The translations under genes and the position numbers were made by a program. Below the pieces are notes generated by a model. The model did no database searches. It had not been told where the DNA came from and worked only from the letters and a program-made list of their open reading frames with translations. Of a stretch of 64,000 nucleotides of DNA, positions 40,701-48,811 are shown piece after piece. The stretch is from UBA2357 sp041916775 (lineage in GTDB: Bacteria; Pseudomonadota; Gammaproteobacteria; Burkholderiales; Rhodocyclaceae): the NCBI GenBank assembly GCA_041916775.1, contig JAYRYZ010000025.1:9549-73548 (forward strand), read 5' to 3'. How positions within the stretch are numbered: the stretch's first letter is position 1; each line of letters begins with the position of its first letter.

Positions 40701-41714
40701 GGCCGTTTCGGGCAGCGTGAGCGCCTGTGCGGTCGGGTTGCGTGCCCAGGCTTGCAGCGCGGTGAACCACGGTGCGTAGTAGCGCGCCTGGAGCTTGCTG
40801 CGATTCCAGTGCCCGGGGCGGTGCGCGAGCTCGGCATCCAGCCAGGCCTGCATGGACTGGGCGCGCGCCTCCCAGCCGGCCGCGAGCGCGTTCAGGCTGT
40901 CATCGCGATGCTGCAGGGCGCGGGCGATGCACGCGCCGAGGCTGCCTTCCACTGCATCGCCCGCCTGCACCGCCAGCGGTTCGCCGACGAGCGCGCCGAC
41001 CTTGTCGTGCAGCGCATGCACGTCCGGCCATTCGGCGAGGACGACCTCGAGTTGCGCGCCGGCGAGTGGGTAGCATTGCTGCCGCCAGTAATCCTGCGTG
41101 GCTTCGAGGCGCAATTGCGCCTCGTCGGCCGCAAGTTCCTCATCGAAGGGGTTGCCGCTGTCGAAGGCATGCTCGCGCAGCATGCGCTGGCACCAGGCGT
41201 CGATCGTGAACACCGCCGCGTCGTCCATCGCCTCGGCCGCCATCGCCAGCCGCCAGGCGGCCCGGTCGCGCGCGGCGGAGTCCGGGTAAGCGGCGATGAG
41301 CGCCGCGAGCAGGGTGTCGTGCGCGGGCGGCTCGGCATCACCGCGGAAGCAGCGCGCGGCCTCGATGAGGCGGGCGCGGATGCGGTCGGAGAGCTCCTTG
41401 GTCGCGGCGCGGGTGAAGGTCATCACCAGGATTTCGGACGGCAGCAGGGGGCGATGAAAGCCGCAAGCGCGCTCCTCGCCGGTGTCGTGCTTCGCTTCGT
41501 CCGCATCTTCCGCTTCTTCCGCTTCCTTCGGCCCTCCCGCGGCGCCGTGGCCGAGCACCAGTCGAAGGTACAGCGCCGCGATGGTCCAGGTCTTGCCGGT
41601 GCCGGCGCTCGCCTCGATGAGCCGGCTGCCATGGAGCGGCAAGTTCAGCGGGGAGAGCGAGTGGGCCTCGTGTTGCGCAAGGGCGAGCGAGTTGCCAGAG
41701 TGTGTGCCAGTCAT
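37785..41714 (-). CDS. recB: Exodeoxyribonuclease V subunit beta (RecB)
   Basis: A 1,309-residue helicase-nuclease. It has Walker A EASAGTGKT (34-42), UvrD-type motifs (LIDEFQDTSPLQYRLFDAL, LIGDPKQSIYGFRGAD, VVTIHKSKGLEYPVV), and a C-terminal RecB nuclease domain with the catalytic DLVF and LDYKSN. It processes double-strand breaks and degrades foreign linear DNA until a Chi site. ATG 41714 shares one base with the recC stop (TGATG), which decides the start; the longer frame to 41789 is inside recC. Length is in the usual range. Confidence 0.96.
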   Translation of the reverse strand: MTGTHSGNSLALAQHEAHSLSPLNLPLHGSRLIEASAGTGKTWTIAALYLRLVLGHGAAGGPKEAEEAEDADEAKHDTGEERACGFHRPLLPSEILVMTFTRAATKELSDRIRARLIEAARCFRGDAEPPAHDTLLAALIAAYPDSAARDRAAWRLAMAAEAMDDAAVFTIDAWCQRMLREHAFDSGNPFDEELAADEAQLRLEATQDYWRQQCYPLAGAQLEVVLAEWPDVHALHDKVGALVGEPLAVQAGDAVEGSLGACIARALQHRDDSLNALAAGWEARAQSMQAWLDAELAHRPGHWNRSKLQARYYAPWFTALQAWARNPTAQALTLPETACTRLTPAGLQEARKPDAPPLVAPDDFAAFAALIAEHARLPGVAVALSLHAATGIARRLVALKRAARSFGFADMLERLDRALSGPHGARLRERIVTQYPVALIDEFQDTSPLQYRLFDALYRTADNDPRTALLLIGDPKQSIYGFRGADIYSYLQARRATAGRHYVLDTNYRSSTAMVAAVNHWFARAESRGDNLDAEDGDAGGAFLFRGAAGNALPFVPVAARGRDEVFCTGAGPVAALTIRHDLELQSSADARRRFAAHCAERIVTWLNDADAGFRHADGRFTRLRPADIAVLVRTGKEAEAVRHALRRRGVASVYLSDKDSVFASAEARDLLHWLRAAATPRDAPRVRAALATRSIGLSIAALAELAGSDAAFDRQSETLHQLHAVWRDLGVLAMLRRTLHLLDLPARWLSEDDGERRLTNFLHLAELLQQAGAQHEGQEALIRWLATQIENSARSGDEQVVRLESDADLVKVVTIHKSKGLEYPVVCLPFGSSFRNVERRYSRYLKLADAAGVRTIKLEYSDEELGRADLDRLREDVRLFYVALTRARHALWMGFTAVRKGNGKHCMNHLSAPGVLLAGREAREADAWLAPLEALAAQANDAHAASASGGVCIALEAAPEAAGLTRLQARETPPPLIDSPVYAGDFERRWSIGSFSALVRDIAPGSATPTALAPLQTDGPADDELTLGVAPAVTHTVTHTFTLETARAPQPGGTAAAPPDGGDLAPWHRFPGGALVGNFLHELLECIADDGFMLEGNAALEAELRRRCVRADLAAHAEDAVQWMRAIVSSPLPGLSAPLRDIGARLPEMEFWMPAAHLAAPDIDRLCRHHLLGGRARPALPQRELHGMLMGFADLVFEHQGRYWVLDYKSNRLGTHPGAYDHAALEAAMAHSRYDVQAALYLLALHRLLRQRLGAAYDPDRQLGGALYLFLRGLDGPARGEYVIRATPETRTLIDALDTLICDEASLA

Positions 41715-44700
41715 CACGCGGCCTCCATGCCGGGTGCCGGATCCGCCGCCACGGCGTGCAGCGTGACCGCGACATGCTCGGTCGCCCATGCCTGGAGCGG
41801 CGCATAAAGGGTTCGGGCAAGCTGCTCGAAGCGTCCGTCGCGGTTCAGGGCATCGAAGTCCGGGTAGCAGCGCGCAAGGCAGGGGTCATCGACCTCGCCG
41901 ATGCTGCGCTCGTTGCCTTCATAGGTTAGCGCCGGATTGCCGTCCTGGACGAAGGCGAGGGCGGTCTTGGCGGCGACGGGCAGCGGTTCGCCCAGCCCGC
42001 TGATCCAGGCCTCGATGAGGCAGGAGAGCCGCTCGCGGGCCTGGTGCGGATCGTGGGCGGTGATGTGCAGCAGCGCGTCGCGCCCGATCAGCACCCCGTC
42101 TCCGGGTGCGTCCGACGCGGCGGCGAGCAGGCTGGTCACCCAGGCAGCGATGAGCTTGTGCGGGCGCAGGGTCATCTTCTTCGGATTGTCGATGAGCTTG
42201 CCGGCGTCGAGCGCGAGCCAGATCGATCCGGTGCCGTCGGCCGAGTGGGCGAAGCGCTGGTCCAGCCAGTCCTCCATCACCACGCCGGCATGGGTGAAGC
42301 GCAGTGGCAGACGTTGTTGCCCATGGGGATGGGTGAGCCGCGTGCTGCGCCAGGCCTGCATCATCGTTTGCAGCACGTTCTCCAGCTGCGTCCGGGTGTG
42401 GACGCCGAGCCCCGCCATGGGCAGGCGCCCGGCGCGCTCGACCTGGAAGAGCTGACGCCTCACGGTGTCGTCGAGTGCGAAGCTCGCCAACGTCGCGGTT
42501 GGCACGGCGGCCATGTCGGCGAGCACCGCGTTGGCGAGCTCGCCGATCAGTCCGTACTGCTCGAGGCCGTCGAGACCGAAGGATTCGTCGTCGGGCAGGG
42601 CGTCCGGGCGTTCGTCGAAGCGTACTCCGAGTCGCTGGGCGAAGAAGACCTTGACCGGGTTGCGCAGAAAGCGGGCCAGCGCGACTGCGCTCAGCGGCAC
42701 GGCAGGGTCGGGCGTGAAGGCGGCGACGGGCGCGGACCCGGCCGCCGGTTGCGCGGTGAGGTGCGCGGCCCGCCACTCCCGCGCATACGTGAAGATGGGG
42801 GCATCCGGCTCGAAATAGCGCCGGCTGAAGGGCTGCAGCGGGTGTTCAGTGGTGCGCGCGGAGACCACTTCGGGCGACCAGCCCGCGGCGAGGTAATCGC
42901 GCAGCTGCGCGACCAGCACCGAGGGTGGTTGCTCGCTGTTGTCGCGCACGTTGCGCCCGCTCCAGCTCAGGTAGAGTCCGCGCCGGGCCGAGAGCAGCGC
43001 TTCGAGCATCAACTGGCGATCGTCGTCGCGGCGCGCACGGTCGCCGGGGCGTTGCTGGCCGGGCAGGGCCATCAGGTCGAAGTCGTTGCGTGGGCTGCGG
43101 CGCGGGTAGTCGCCGTCGTTCATCCCGAGCAGGCACACCAACTCGAAGGGGATTGCGCGCATCGGCATCAGCGTGCAGAAGGTCACCCCGCCGGCGCGAA
43201 AGCGCTTGCCGAGGGCGGGGGCTTCGAGCTCTGCGAGCCAGGCGTCTGCCACAACGCTCAATGGCAGCACGGCGTCGAAGCCCGCCTCTGCACAGGCATC
43301 GAGCCAGTTCTTGAGGGCGTCGTCGAGTGCGGCGAGGGTCTTGCGGTCGGCCTCGTCAACAGGCTGGGTGAGGTCCGCGACGAGGGCCCGCAGGCGCCCG
43401 GCCCAGTCGGCAGGTGAGGCTGGGGAGGTGCTGTCCGCCTGCCATCGGACGAGGCGTTCGACGAGACGGGCGAAGCCGCCCGCGAGCGCGGCGTCGAGTC
43501 CGCCCACCTCGTCGTAGGGCTCGATTCCGGCATAGGGCGCCTCTTGCCCGGATGGTGCTCGCCCCACAGCATAGCCCATGAGCATGCGGTCGACACCGAA
43601 CAGCGCGGTGTTCTGCGGACCGCAGGCGGACAGCGCGAGGCCCGAGCGATGCGCGGCGTCGAGTCCCCAGCGGATCCCGGCGCCGCGCATCCATTCGGCA
43701 AGGCGTGGCTTGCCCTCCGCGTCGATGCCGAAGCGCGCTGCGATCGCCGGTACATCCAGGAGCGCGGCCAGGTCCGACAGCCGGCAGCGGTCGCTGGGCA
43801 GGCGCAGCAGCCACTCGACCGCCGTCATCAACGGGCTGCTCGCGCGCGCCGACAGGTCGGCGATGTCGAAGGGGATGTGGCGAGGGTCATGGCGGCCGTA
43901 CTGGCCGAACACCGCACGGATCGCCGGCGCGAAGTCGTCGATCGCAGGCACCATCACGACGATGTCGCGCGGGCGCAGCGGCTTGCCGCCGGAAGGCGAG
44001 GCGAGGCGCTGAAGCAGCTGGTCGTGGAGGATCTCGAGCTCGCGCACCGGGCTGTGGGCGATGTGGAAGACGATGCTGTGATCCGACGCCGGGACCTGCG
44101 GTCTGGGGTGCTCCTCGAGCGGCAGGAGGTCGCGAATGTGGTCCTGTACCTGCGTCAGCAGGGTGGCATCGGCCGGTGTGTCCTCGTCGAAGAGGTCGAG
44201 GCGGGTGAGCGGGAAGCGCCGGCGAGTTTCGGCGACGTCGTCGAAGTGGTCCAGCTGGCGGACGAAGTCGCGTGCCTGGCGTCCCCACGCGGCGAGCAGC
44301 GGATGGGCGTGCAGGTGCATGAGCTCGAGCGGCACGGCGTCGAGCGCCACTGGTCCGCCACTGCGTCCGGCCCGCAGTGGCAGGCGGCGACGCGCGCAGC
44401 GCAGCCACTCGCGTCCGTCCATGATGTCGGCCCAATGGAAGCGGCAGGGGTTGGGCACGGCGAGGATGATCTGCGCATGCTGCGAGAGCGCTGCGAGCAG
44501 CCTCAGGATGGGGAGCGGCACATGGGTCATGCCGAAGAGCACCACGCGGCGCGGCAGGGCCAGTGTCCCCGGTGCAGCCGCGGCGAGGGCCTCGAGCGCG
44601 CGCTCGTGCAACTGCGGGCGGGTGAGCGTGCGCTGTTGCGGGTCGAGCTCCGCCAGCACCTCTTGCCACAGCCGGGCCTGCCAGCGCGTCTCGGCCGGCA

Positions 44701-45232
44701 AGGGGGTCTCCCGCCCGCTGGTGTCGATCAACACCTCGCGGGCTTCGGACCAGGCTTCCAGCCAGTCCGGGCGGTGCACCTGATACTGGTCGTACAGATC
44801 GGCCACGCGCAGCGCGAGATGGAACAGGCGGTCCGGGTCGTTGCGATCGAGATAGCCGGCGAGGGGTTCGAAGCCGGCTCGGTCGAGGAGCGCCGGCAGA
44901 CAGCGCATCAGCCGCCATGCGAGCGCGGTCTTGTCGAGCGGTGAGCGGGCAGGCACCTGCGCGCGCCCGAGCACCTGCCGGTAGGTTTGCCACAGGAAGC
45001 GCCCGGGGAGCTGAACCGCGGCGGCGGCACACACCCCGGCCGAGCGCGCAAGCGTCATCTTGACCCACTCGGCCATGCCGCTGCTCTGGACCAGGACGAC
45101 CTCCGGTTCGAGCGGTGCAAGCGGATGCCGGGCAAGCCACGCCGCAACCGTGTCGAGCAGGGCTTCGGTACGGTTGCCGTGCAAGGCGATGAATCCCGGC
45201 GGGAGGGCTTCACTGGGCTGTGTGTCGGGCAT
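41714..45232 (-). CDS. recC: Exodeoxyribonuclease V subunit gamma (RecC)
   Basis: A 1,172-residue protein, the Chi-recognising scaffold of RecBCD. It begins FIALHGNRTEALLDTVAAWL and carries VQSSGMAEWVKMTLA and the RecC-typical LPGRFLWQTY. Later come VVMVPAIDDFAPAIRAVFG, CLLGMNDGDYPR and YLSWSGRNVRDNSEQPPS, all family landmarks. It is first in the tightly overlapped recC-recB-recD operon. ATG 45232 has GAG upstream; two further ATGs at 45277-45280 would lengthen the protein by 15-16 unconserved residues. An inverted repeat at 45288-45310 lies in its upstream region. Confidence 0.95.
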   Translation of the reverse strand: MPDTQPSEALPPGFIALHGNRTEALLDTVAAWLARHPLAPLEPEVVLVQSSGMAEWVKMTLARSAGVCAAAAVQLPGRFLWQTYRQVLGRAQVPARSPLDKTALAWRLMRCLPALLDRAGFEPLAGYLDRNDPDRLFHLALRVADLYDQYQVHRPDWLEAWSEAREVLIDTSGRETPLPAETRWQARLWQEVLAELDPQQRTLTRPQLHERALEALAAAAPGTLALPRRVVLFGMTHVPLPILRLLAALSQHAQIILAVPNPCRFHWADIMDGREWLRCARRRLPLRAGRSGGPVALDAVPLELMHLHAHPLLAAWGRQARDFVRQLDHFDDVAETRRRFPLTRLDLFDEDTPADATLLTQVQDHIRDLLPLEEHPRPQVPASDHSIVFHIAHSPVRELEILHDQLLQRLASPSGGKPLRPRDIVVMVPAIDDFAPAIRAVFGQYGRHDPRHIPFDIADLSARASSPLMTAVEWLLRLPSDRCRLSDLAALLDVPAIAARFGIDAEGKPRLAEWMRGAGIRWGLDAAHRSGLALSACGPQNTALFGVDRMLMGYAVGRAPSGQEAPYAGIEPYDEVGGLDAALAGGFARLVERLVRWQADSTSPASPADWAGRLRALVADLTQPVDEADRKTLAALDDALKNWLDACAEAGFDAVLPLSVVADAWLAELEAPALGKRFRAGGVTFCTLMPMRAIPFELVCLLGMNDGDYPRRSPRNDFDLMALPGQQRPGDRARRDDDRQLMLEALLSARRGLYLSWSGRNVRDNSEQPPSVLVAQLRDYLAAGWSPEVVSARTTEHPLQPFSRRYFEPDAPIFTYAREWRAAHLTAQPAAGSAPVAAFTPDPAVPLSAVALARFLRNPVKVFFAQRLGVRFDERPDALPDDESFGLDGLEQYGLIGELANAVLADMAAVPTATLASFALDDTVRRQLFQVERAGRLPMAGLGVHTRTQLENVLQTMMQAWRSTRLTHPHGQQRLPLRFTHAGVVMEDWLDQRFAHSADGTGSIWLALDAGKLIDNPKKMTLRPHKLIAAWVTSLLAAASDAPGDGVLIGRDALLHITAHDPHQARERLSCLIEAWISGLGEPLPVAAKTALAFVQDGNPALTYEGNERSIGEVDDPCLARCYPDFDALNRDGRFEQLARTLYAPLQAWATEHVAVTLHAVAADPAPGMEAA

Positions 45233-45287
45233 GGTCTCGTGTGTCGCGGGTGAGGTGGAGGTCGGCACGGGTCGCATCATACGGACA

Positions 45288-45310
45288 GATGCGTCATCTG
45301 GTGACGCATC
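45288..45310. promoter_or_regulatory. Inverted repeat upstream of recC
   Basis: GATGCGTCA (45288-45296) and TGACGCATC (45302-45310) are perfect complements around TCTGG, and are followed by a short tandem repeat of CATCCGACG. It lies 56 bases from the recC start in the 404-base gap (45233-45636) shared with the divergent porin gene. No other gene is seen in that gap. It may be a repressor site for either gene. Confidence 0.5.
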
Positions 45311-45636
45311 CGACGCATCCGACGCAGCTGGTGGAGGTCAAATTCCCGAGATACAGCACGTTCCCGCCGGGAGCGGGCAGCGTGTGCCGTCCGGATCGTT
45401 CCGTCCCGAAGCAGTTGTGCCTGCTCAGCGCATTGCCCGGGGTGAGTGCCTGCCCAATTGTTGCAAGCACAACATTGCGTACCTGCCCCCAAAAGGCTGG
45501 ACGGGGTGGCTATCGTGCTTTGGGCACGATGTTTGCAGTCTCATGGATTCCGGGCCATCCGCGATGGCCCAGGGAGGCGGCTGGGCCGGGTTGCGACCCG
45601 GTGGCCAAAATCAATGAATGCATCCGGAGACGATTC

Positions 45637-46770
45637 ATGAACAAGAAACTCATCGCCCTCGCCGTTGCGGCAGCCACTTCCGGCGCCGCGTTTGCGCAGA
45701 GCAACGTGACCATCTATGGCAACATCGACATGGGCCTGATGTACCGCGGTGGCGACAATGGCGCAGTGCCGTCCGGGCAGTCGGAACGCGCGGTGCAGAG
45801 CGCCGGCTCCGAGAGCCATATCGGATTCAAGGGCGCGGAGGATCTCGGCAACGGCACCAAGGCCCTGTTCGACCTGCAGTACCGCTTCACCCCCGATACC
45901 GACACGGCGCTGCGCACCGGCCATGCCTACGTCGGCCTGACCGGCAGTTTCGGCACGGCCGTCGCAGGCTATCTGGACGGTCTGCGTTACGGCATCTATG
46001 GCAAGTACAGCCCGTTCGGCAATTACTCCGTCGGCAACTTCGCGTCGATGACGACGCAGTATGATCGCGCGGCCAACGCAATCGCCTACATCTCGCCCGC
46101 GATGAACGGCTTCACGCTGATCCTCGCGACTGCGACCAACACCCAGGGGCCGGAAGGCAGCCTCAACGGCGTACATACGGCGCCAGGCGTTCCGACCGAG
46201 GGTAACAATGGCGACGATCGACTCTTCTCGGTCAACCTCGTCTATGCGAACGGCCCGCTGAGCGCCGATCTCGACTACGAAACCACCAAGGCGGTGGGCT
46301 ATGGTGACAGCCGCCTGTACGTCGTGACGACCGGAGCCTCGTACGATTTCGGTCCGGTCAAGGTCTCGGCGCTCTACGACATCATCAAGGGTGATCCGAA
46401 CTCGCTCATCGGTGGCAACATCGACCTGAACCCTGCACTTGCCGGTAACCAGAACCTGGGCGGGCTGCCCCCGGGCGCAAGCTACGACAGGCGCAACTGG
46501 AACATCGGCGTGACCGTGCCGGTCGGCAACTATCGGCTGCTCGCGAGCTATGGCCAGGTGAACGACCGCACCCTCGATGATGCGGATGCAAGCAAATGGG
46601 CCCTCGGCGTGCGCTACGCGCTCTCGAAGCGGACCGAGCTGTATGCCGACTACGCGCAGATCAGTAACGACGACAACGCGGCCTACACGATGAATCCCAT
46701 GGGCAACTCGCTGGGGCTCTCCGGCGTGGGCGTGAAGGGCTTTGCGGTGGGGATGAAGCACAGCTTCTGA
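45637..46770 (+). CDS. Gram-negative porin (trimeric, Neisseria/Burkholderia type)
   Basis: A 377-residue outer membrane protein. It has a signal peptide (MNKKLIALAVAAATSGAAFA, cut after residue 20), then the family start QSNVTIYGNIDMGLMYRGG and SHIGFKGAEDLGNGTKALFDLQYRF. It ends in a Phe-terminal strand (GFAVGMKHSF). It forms a 16-stranded general diffusion pore. GGAG lies 9 bases before ATG 45637. It is a single gene, with a hairpin terminator after the stop. Confidence 0.95.
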   Translation: MNKKLIALAVAAATSGAAFAQSNVTIYGNIDMGLMYRGGDNGAVPSGQSERAVQSAGSESHIGFKGAEDLGNGTKALFDLQYRFTPDTDTALRTGHAYVGLTGSFGTAVAGYLDGLRYGIYGKYSPFGNYSVGNFASMTTQYDRAANAIAYISPAMNGFTLILATATNTQGPEGSLNGVHTAPGVPTEGNNGDDRLFSVNLVYANGPLSADLDYETTKAVGYGDSRLYVVTTGASYDFGPVKVSALYDIIKGDPNSLIGGNIDLNPALAGNQNLGGLPPGASYDRRNWNIGVTVPVGNYRLLASYGQVNDRTLDDADASKWALGVRYALSKRTELYADYAQISNDDNAAYTMNPMGNSLGLSGVGVKGFAVGMKHSF

Positions 46771-46780
46771 CCGCCGGGTG

Positions 46781-46807
46781 ACGCTGCGCCGTGGGGCGGC
46801 GCAGCGT
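46781..46807 (+). terminator. Porin gene terminator hairpin
   Basis: ACGCTGCGCCG (46781-46791) pairs perfectly with CGGCGCAGCGT (46797-46807) around TGGGG, 10 bases after the porin stop. There is no clear T-run. Confidence 0.6.
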
Positions 46808-46905
46808 GCCATGGCCTCGGTGCTCAGGGGGCAGCGCTGCAGTGAATGCGTTGTCGGAAACGCCGGCGACGGGTTGCCGGCGTGGTGACGGTCCGCTGCG
46901 GAACT

Positions 46906-47115
46906 TCAGTCCTCGTCGCCCTCATCGTCGCCGTCGGGAATGACCACGTCGGCGACCGCGCCGACTGTCTTCGCAGTCACCGACACCCCGGTCGACACGA
47001 CCGTAGCGGTGGCATCGACCACCGCGATGACCGCACATCCGTGCAGTTGAGAGAAGCTGGCGATGGCCAGCAGAGCAAACTTGGCGAGCGCCATCCCGGG
47101 AACATCCAATCTCAT
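46906..47115 (-). CDS. Small lipoprotein
   Basis: A 69-residue lipoprotein with signal peptide and lipobox LHGC (lipidated Cys27). The short Val/Ala/Thr-rich mature part (VIAVVDATATVVSTGVSVTAKTVGAVADVVIP) ends in an acidic tail (DGDDEGDED). The pattern recalls the small NF038104-type lipoproteins common in betaproteobacteria. ATG 47115 has GAGG upstream; ATG 47094 is an alternative start. Function unknown. Confidence 0.65.
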   Translation of the reverse strand: MRLDVPGMALAKFALLAIASFSQLHGCAVIAVVDATATVVSTGVSVTAKTVGAVADVVIPDGDDEGDED

Positions 47116-47251
47116 ACCCACAGAAACCTCGGCGGATGCCACGCATGCCAAACATCCAACGGATCGGCCTACGATCGAGAGCCTGCAGGCAAGCGATCGG
47201 AGGGCATTCTACCGCCACCCGGTATGATTGTGCTTCCGAGAGGAGGCAGCC

Positions 47252-47569
47252 ATGTGCGGACGCTACGCCCTGTACGGACCAACGAGCCGACTGCATCGGC
47301 AGTTCGTGATTCCCGACGATATCGACCAGTTGCCGCGCGACCTCCCGAACCCGCTCGCGCGGTACAACATCGCACCGAGCCAGCTCGCGCCGGTCATCGC
47401 CGCGGCGCGCGACGGTACCCGTCGCCTGCTCGACGCGAAGCAGCCAGGCCCCTGCGCGCGATCTGGAAGGCGAGTCGAAAGCTTGGGCAGGACGCTTGCT
47501 AGGGTGCGCGGTCGATTTCTTTGTGGGTGCCGATCTTTCGCAGCACGGCGCAATCGCCGTCAAGCATGA
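47252..47569 (+). pseudogene. Truncated SOS-response-associated peptidase (YedK/HMCES)
   Basis: The start is intact: AGGAGG before ATG 47252, then MCGRYALYG with the catalytic Cys2 that crosslinks abasic sites, and LARYNIAPSQLAPVI. After about residue 68 (RDGTRRLLDAKQ) the sequence stops resembling the family and runs to a stop at 47569 in unrelated Arg-rich residues. The rest of the normal domain of about 220 residues, including the conserved MRWGLIP-like region and the catalytic His, is missing. Only the 5' third remains, cut where the RelE-type toxin region begins. It is probably non-functional. Confidence 0.8.
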
Positions 47570-47780
47570 AGCTCAGTTTGTGGCTGTGATTGCTTGTGAC
47601 GTGGATCGTCCAGTACTCGGCAGTCTGCTTTTCCAGCCTGTACTTCTTCGGGTGTGGATCTGCAATCAGATCTTTGACCGCTTGCCGAGCTGCCTGCTGG
47701 ATTTCAGGCGGCAGCTTACGAAGCAGGTCCGCGAACGTTTGCGTTGCCCTAACGCGCTTGATCGGATGTGGCCGAGTCAT
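47499..47780 (-). CDS. RelE/ParE-family toxin
   Basis: A 93-residue protein with the RelE/ParE fold pattern: helix region TFADLLRKLPPEIQQAARQAVKDLIADP, then beta strands KKYRLEKQTAEYWTIHVTSNHSHKLSFML, DGDCAVLRKIG and TH near the end. RelE-type toxins cleave mRNA on the ribosome; ParE types poison gyrase, and sequence alone does not decide. ATG 47780 overlaps the upstream gene's stop by 4 bases, so the two are a pair. Its 3' end overlaps the truncated YedK frame. Confidence 0.8.
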   Translation of the reverse strand: MTRPHPIKRVRATQTFADLLRKLPPEIQQAARQAVKDLIADPHPKKYRLEKQTAEYWTIHVTSNHSHKLSFMLDGDCAVLRKIGTHKEIDRAP

Positions 47781-48349
47781 CGCCCCAGTATGTCGGCGAA
47801 GAGCTTGTCGACGTCATCCGCAGCGTATGTTGTGCCGTCAGGCGCATCACTTGCGTCAATGTCATGCTCGCCGATGTTCCAGCGCAGCGTGTTGATGGCG
47901 TTGTGAAGATCGGCCGCTTGTGCAATCGCCTCGGTATAGGCGGACTCGATGCCGTCATCTTCTGTAAGGCGGCGATCGTTGCGACCAGCCTGACGCTTGT
48001 CGATCAGGATTTCGTACAGCGCCATGACTTCGTGCTGCGCGTCCTCAAGGTCGTTTTGAATGGCGCCGTCAGGATCGATCGTTGAAGGGATCGCCGCAAG
48101 GCCGTCGTTGGCTGCTTCCGCGAACGCCGCGTCGGCGCGCAGCATTTCCTTCAGCCTGATCAGCCAGGCAAGAGTGATCTCAATGTCGCGAAGTAGATCG
48201 AGCGATCGCGCAGCGTCTGCGCTCACGCTGGCACTGAAGGCCTTTAGCTCTCTGCGCTCTCGATAAAGCGTGGTCAACGTTTGCTCCAGCTGTCTGTAGA
48301 AAAAGCGGCGGAGTCGGAAGGCTTGTGTTTGACCCTGTAAGGCTAACAC
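47777..48349 (-). CDS. Unrecognised helical protein, probable partner of the RelE-type toxin
   Basis: A 190-residue protein, almost wholly alpha-helical by composition, without a recognisable DNA-binding motif. It has a basic N-terminus (FRLRRFFYRQLEQTLTTLYRERRELKAF), several amphipathic helices in the middle, and an acidic C-terminus ending DDVDKLFADILGR, the type of short helix antitoxins use to cover a toxin. It overlaps the toxin gene by 4 bases. It is about twice as long as usual RelB/ParD antitoxins. The start GTG 48349 has GGAACA upstream; it is the only start keeping the basic N-terminus. Confidence 0.65.
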   Translation of the reverse strand: MLALQGQTQAFRLRRFFYRQLEQTLTTLYRERRELKAFSASVSADAARSLDLLRDIEITLAWLIRLKEMLRADAAFAEAANDGLAAIPSTIDPDGAIQNDLEDAQHEVMALYEILIDKRQAGRNDRRLTEDDGIESAYTEAIAQAADLHNAINTLRWNIGEHDIDASDAPDGTTYAADDVDKLFADILGR

Positions 48350-48458
48350 TGTTCCAGCATGGTTTGCTGTGGATAGCCGATTGCCTGAGGACAGCAGTTA
48401 CAGAAAACCTGAACGAATAAATGGCAGTCCTGATGGATAGCCTAAGTTTTTGATTTCA

Positions 48459-48534
48459 TGGTGCCGACAGTCTGACTCGAACAGACGACCTACCGCTTAC
48501 AAGGCGGTTGCTCTACCAACTGAGCTATGCCGGC
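48459..48534 (-). tRNA. tRNA-Thr (anticodon TGT)
   Basis: On the reverse strand the acceptor arm GCCGGCA pairs with TGTCGGC (one G-T pair), followed by A and encoded CCA (48459-48461). The anticodon loop CTTGTAA between ACCGC and GCGGT gives TGT. The D arm (AGCTCAGTTGGTAGAGC) and T arm (CTGTTCGAGTCAG) are normal. Confidence 0.95.
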
Positions 48535-48811
48535 GCGGGCCGCATTATAGCGGAAGAGCGCCGTCCGGGTGGCGTCCCGGGGAACCCGGACGTTGCGGCG
48601 GAAATGAAACACGTGCGGAACAGGCGACGAGTTTTTTGATCGAATGTAAGATATCTATACTTTTTATCGAGTATCGGGTGATTTTGTACCTGGTTTTGTC
48701 GCAGTCTGCGAGCTAATGTGCGAAGTGAAAAAATGGGTTTCGCACTGATGTTTGGCACTGAGTTCTGAGCGGAGGCGTGTCGGGGTTGTGATTGTCGAGG
48801 AGAGTGGAGCA

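Noticed and set aside
38202..41807. A 1,201-codon open frame opposite recB
   Set aside because: Antisense shadow of recB, rich in Arg, Gln, Glu and His with no domain pattern.
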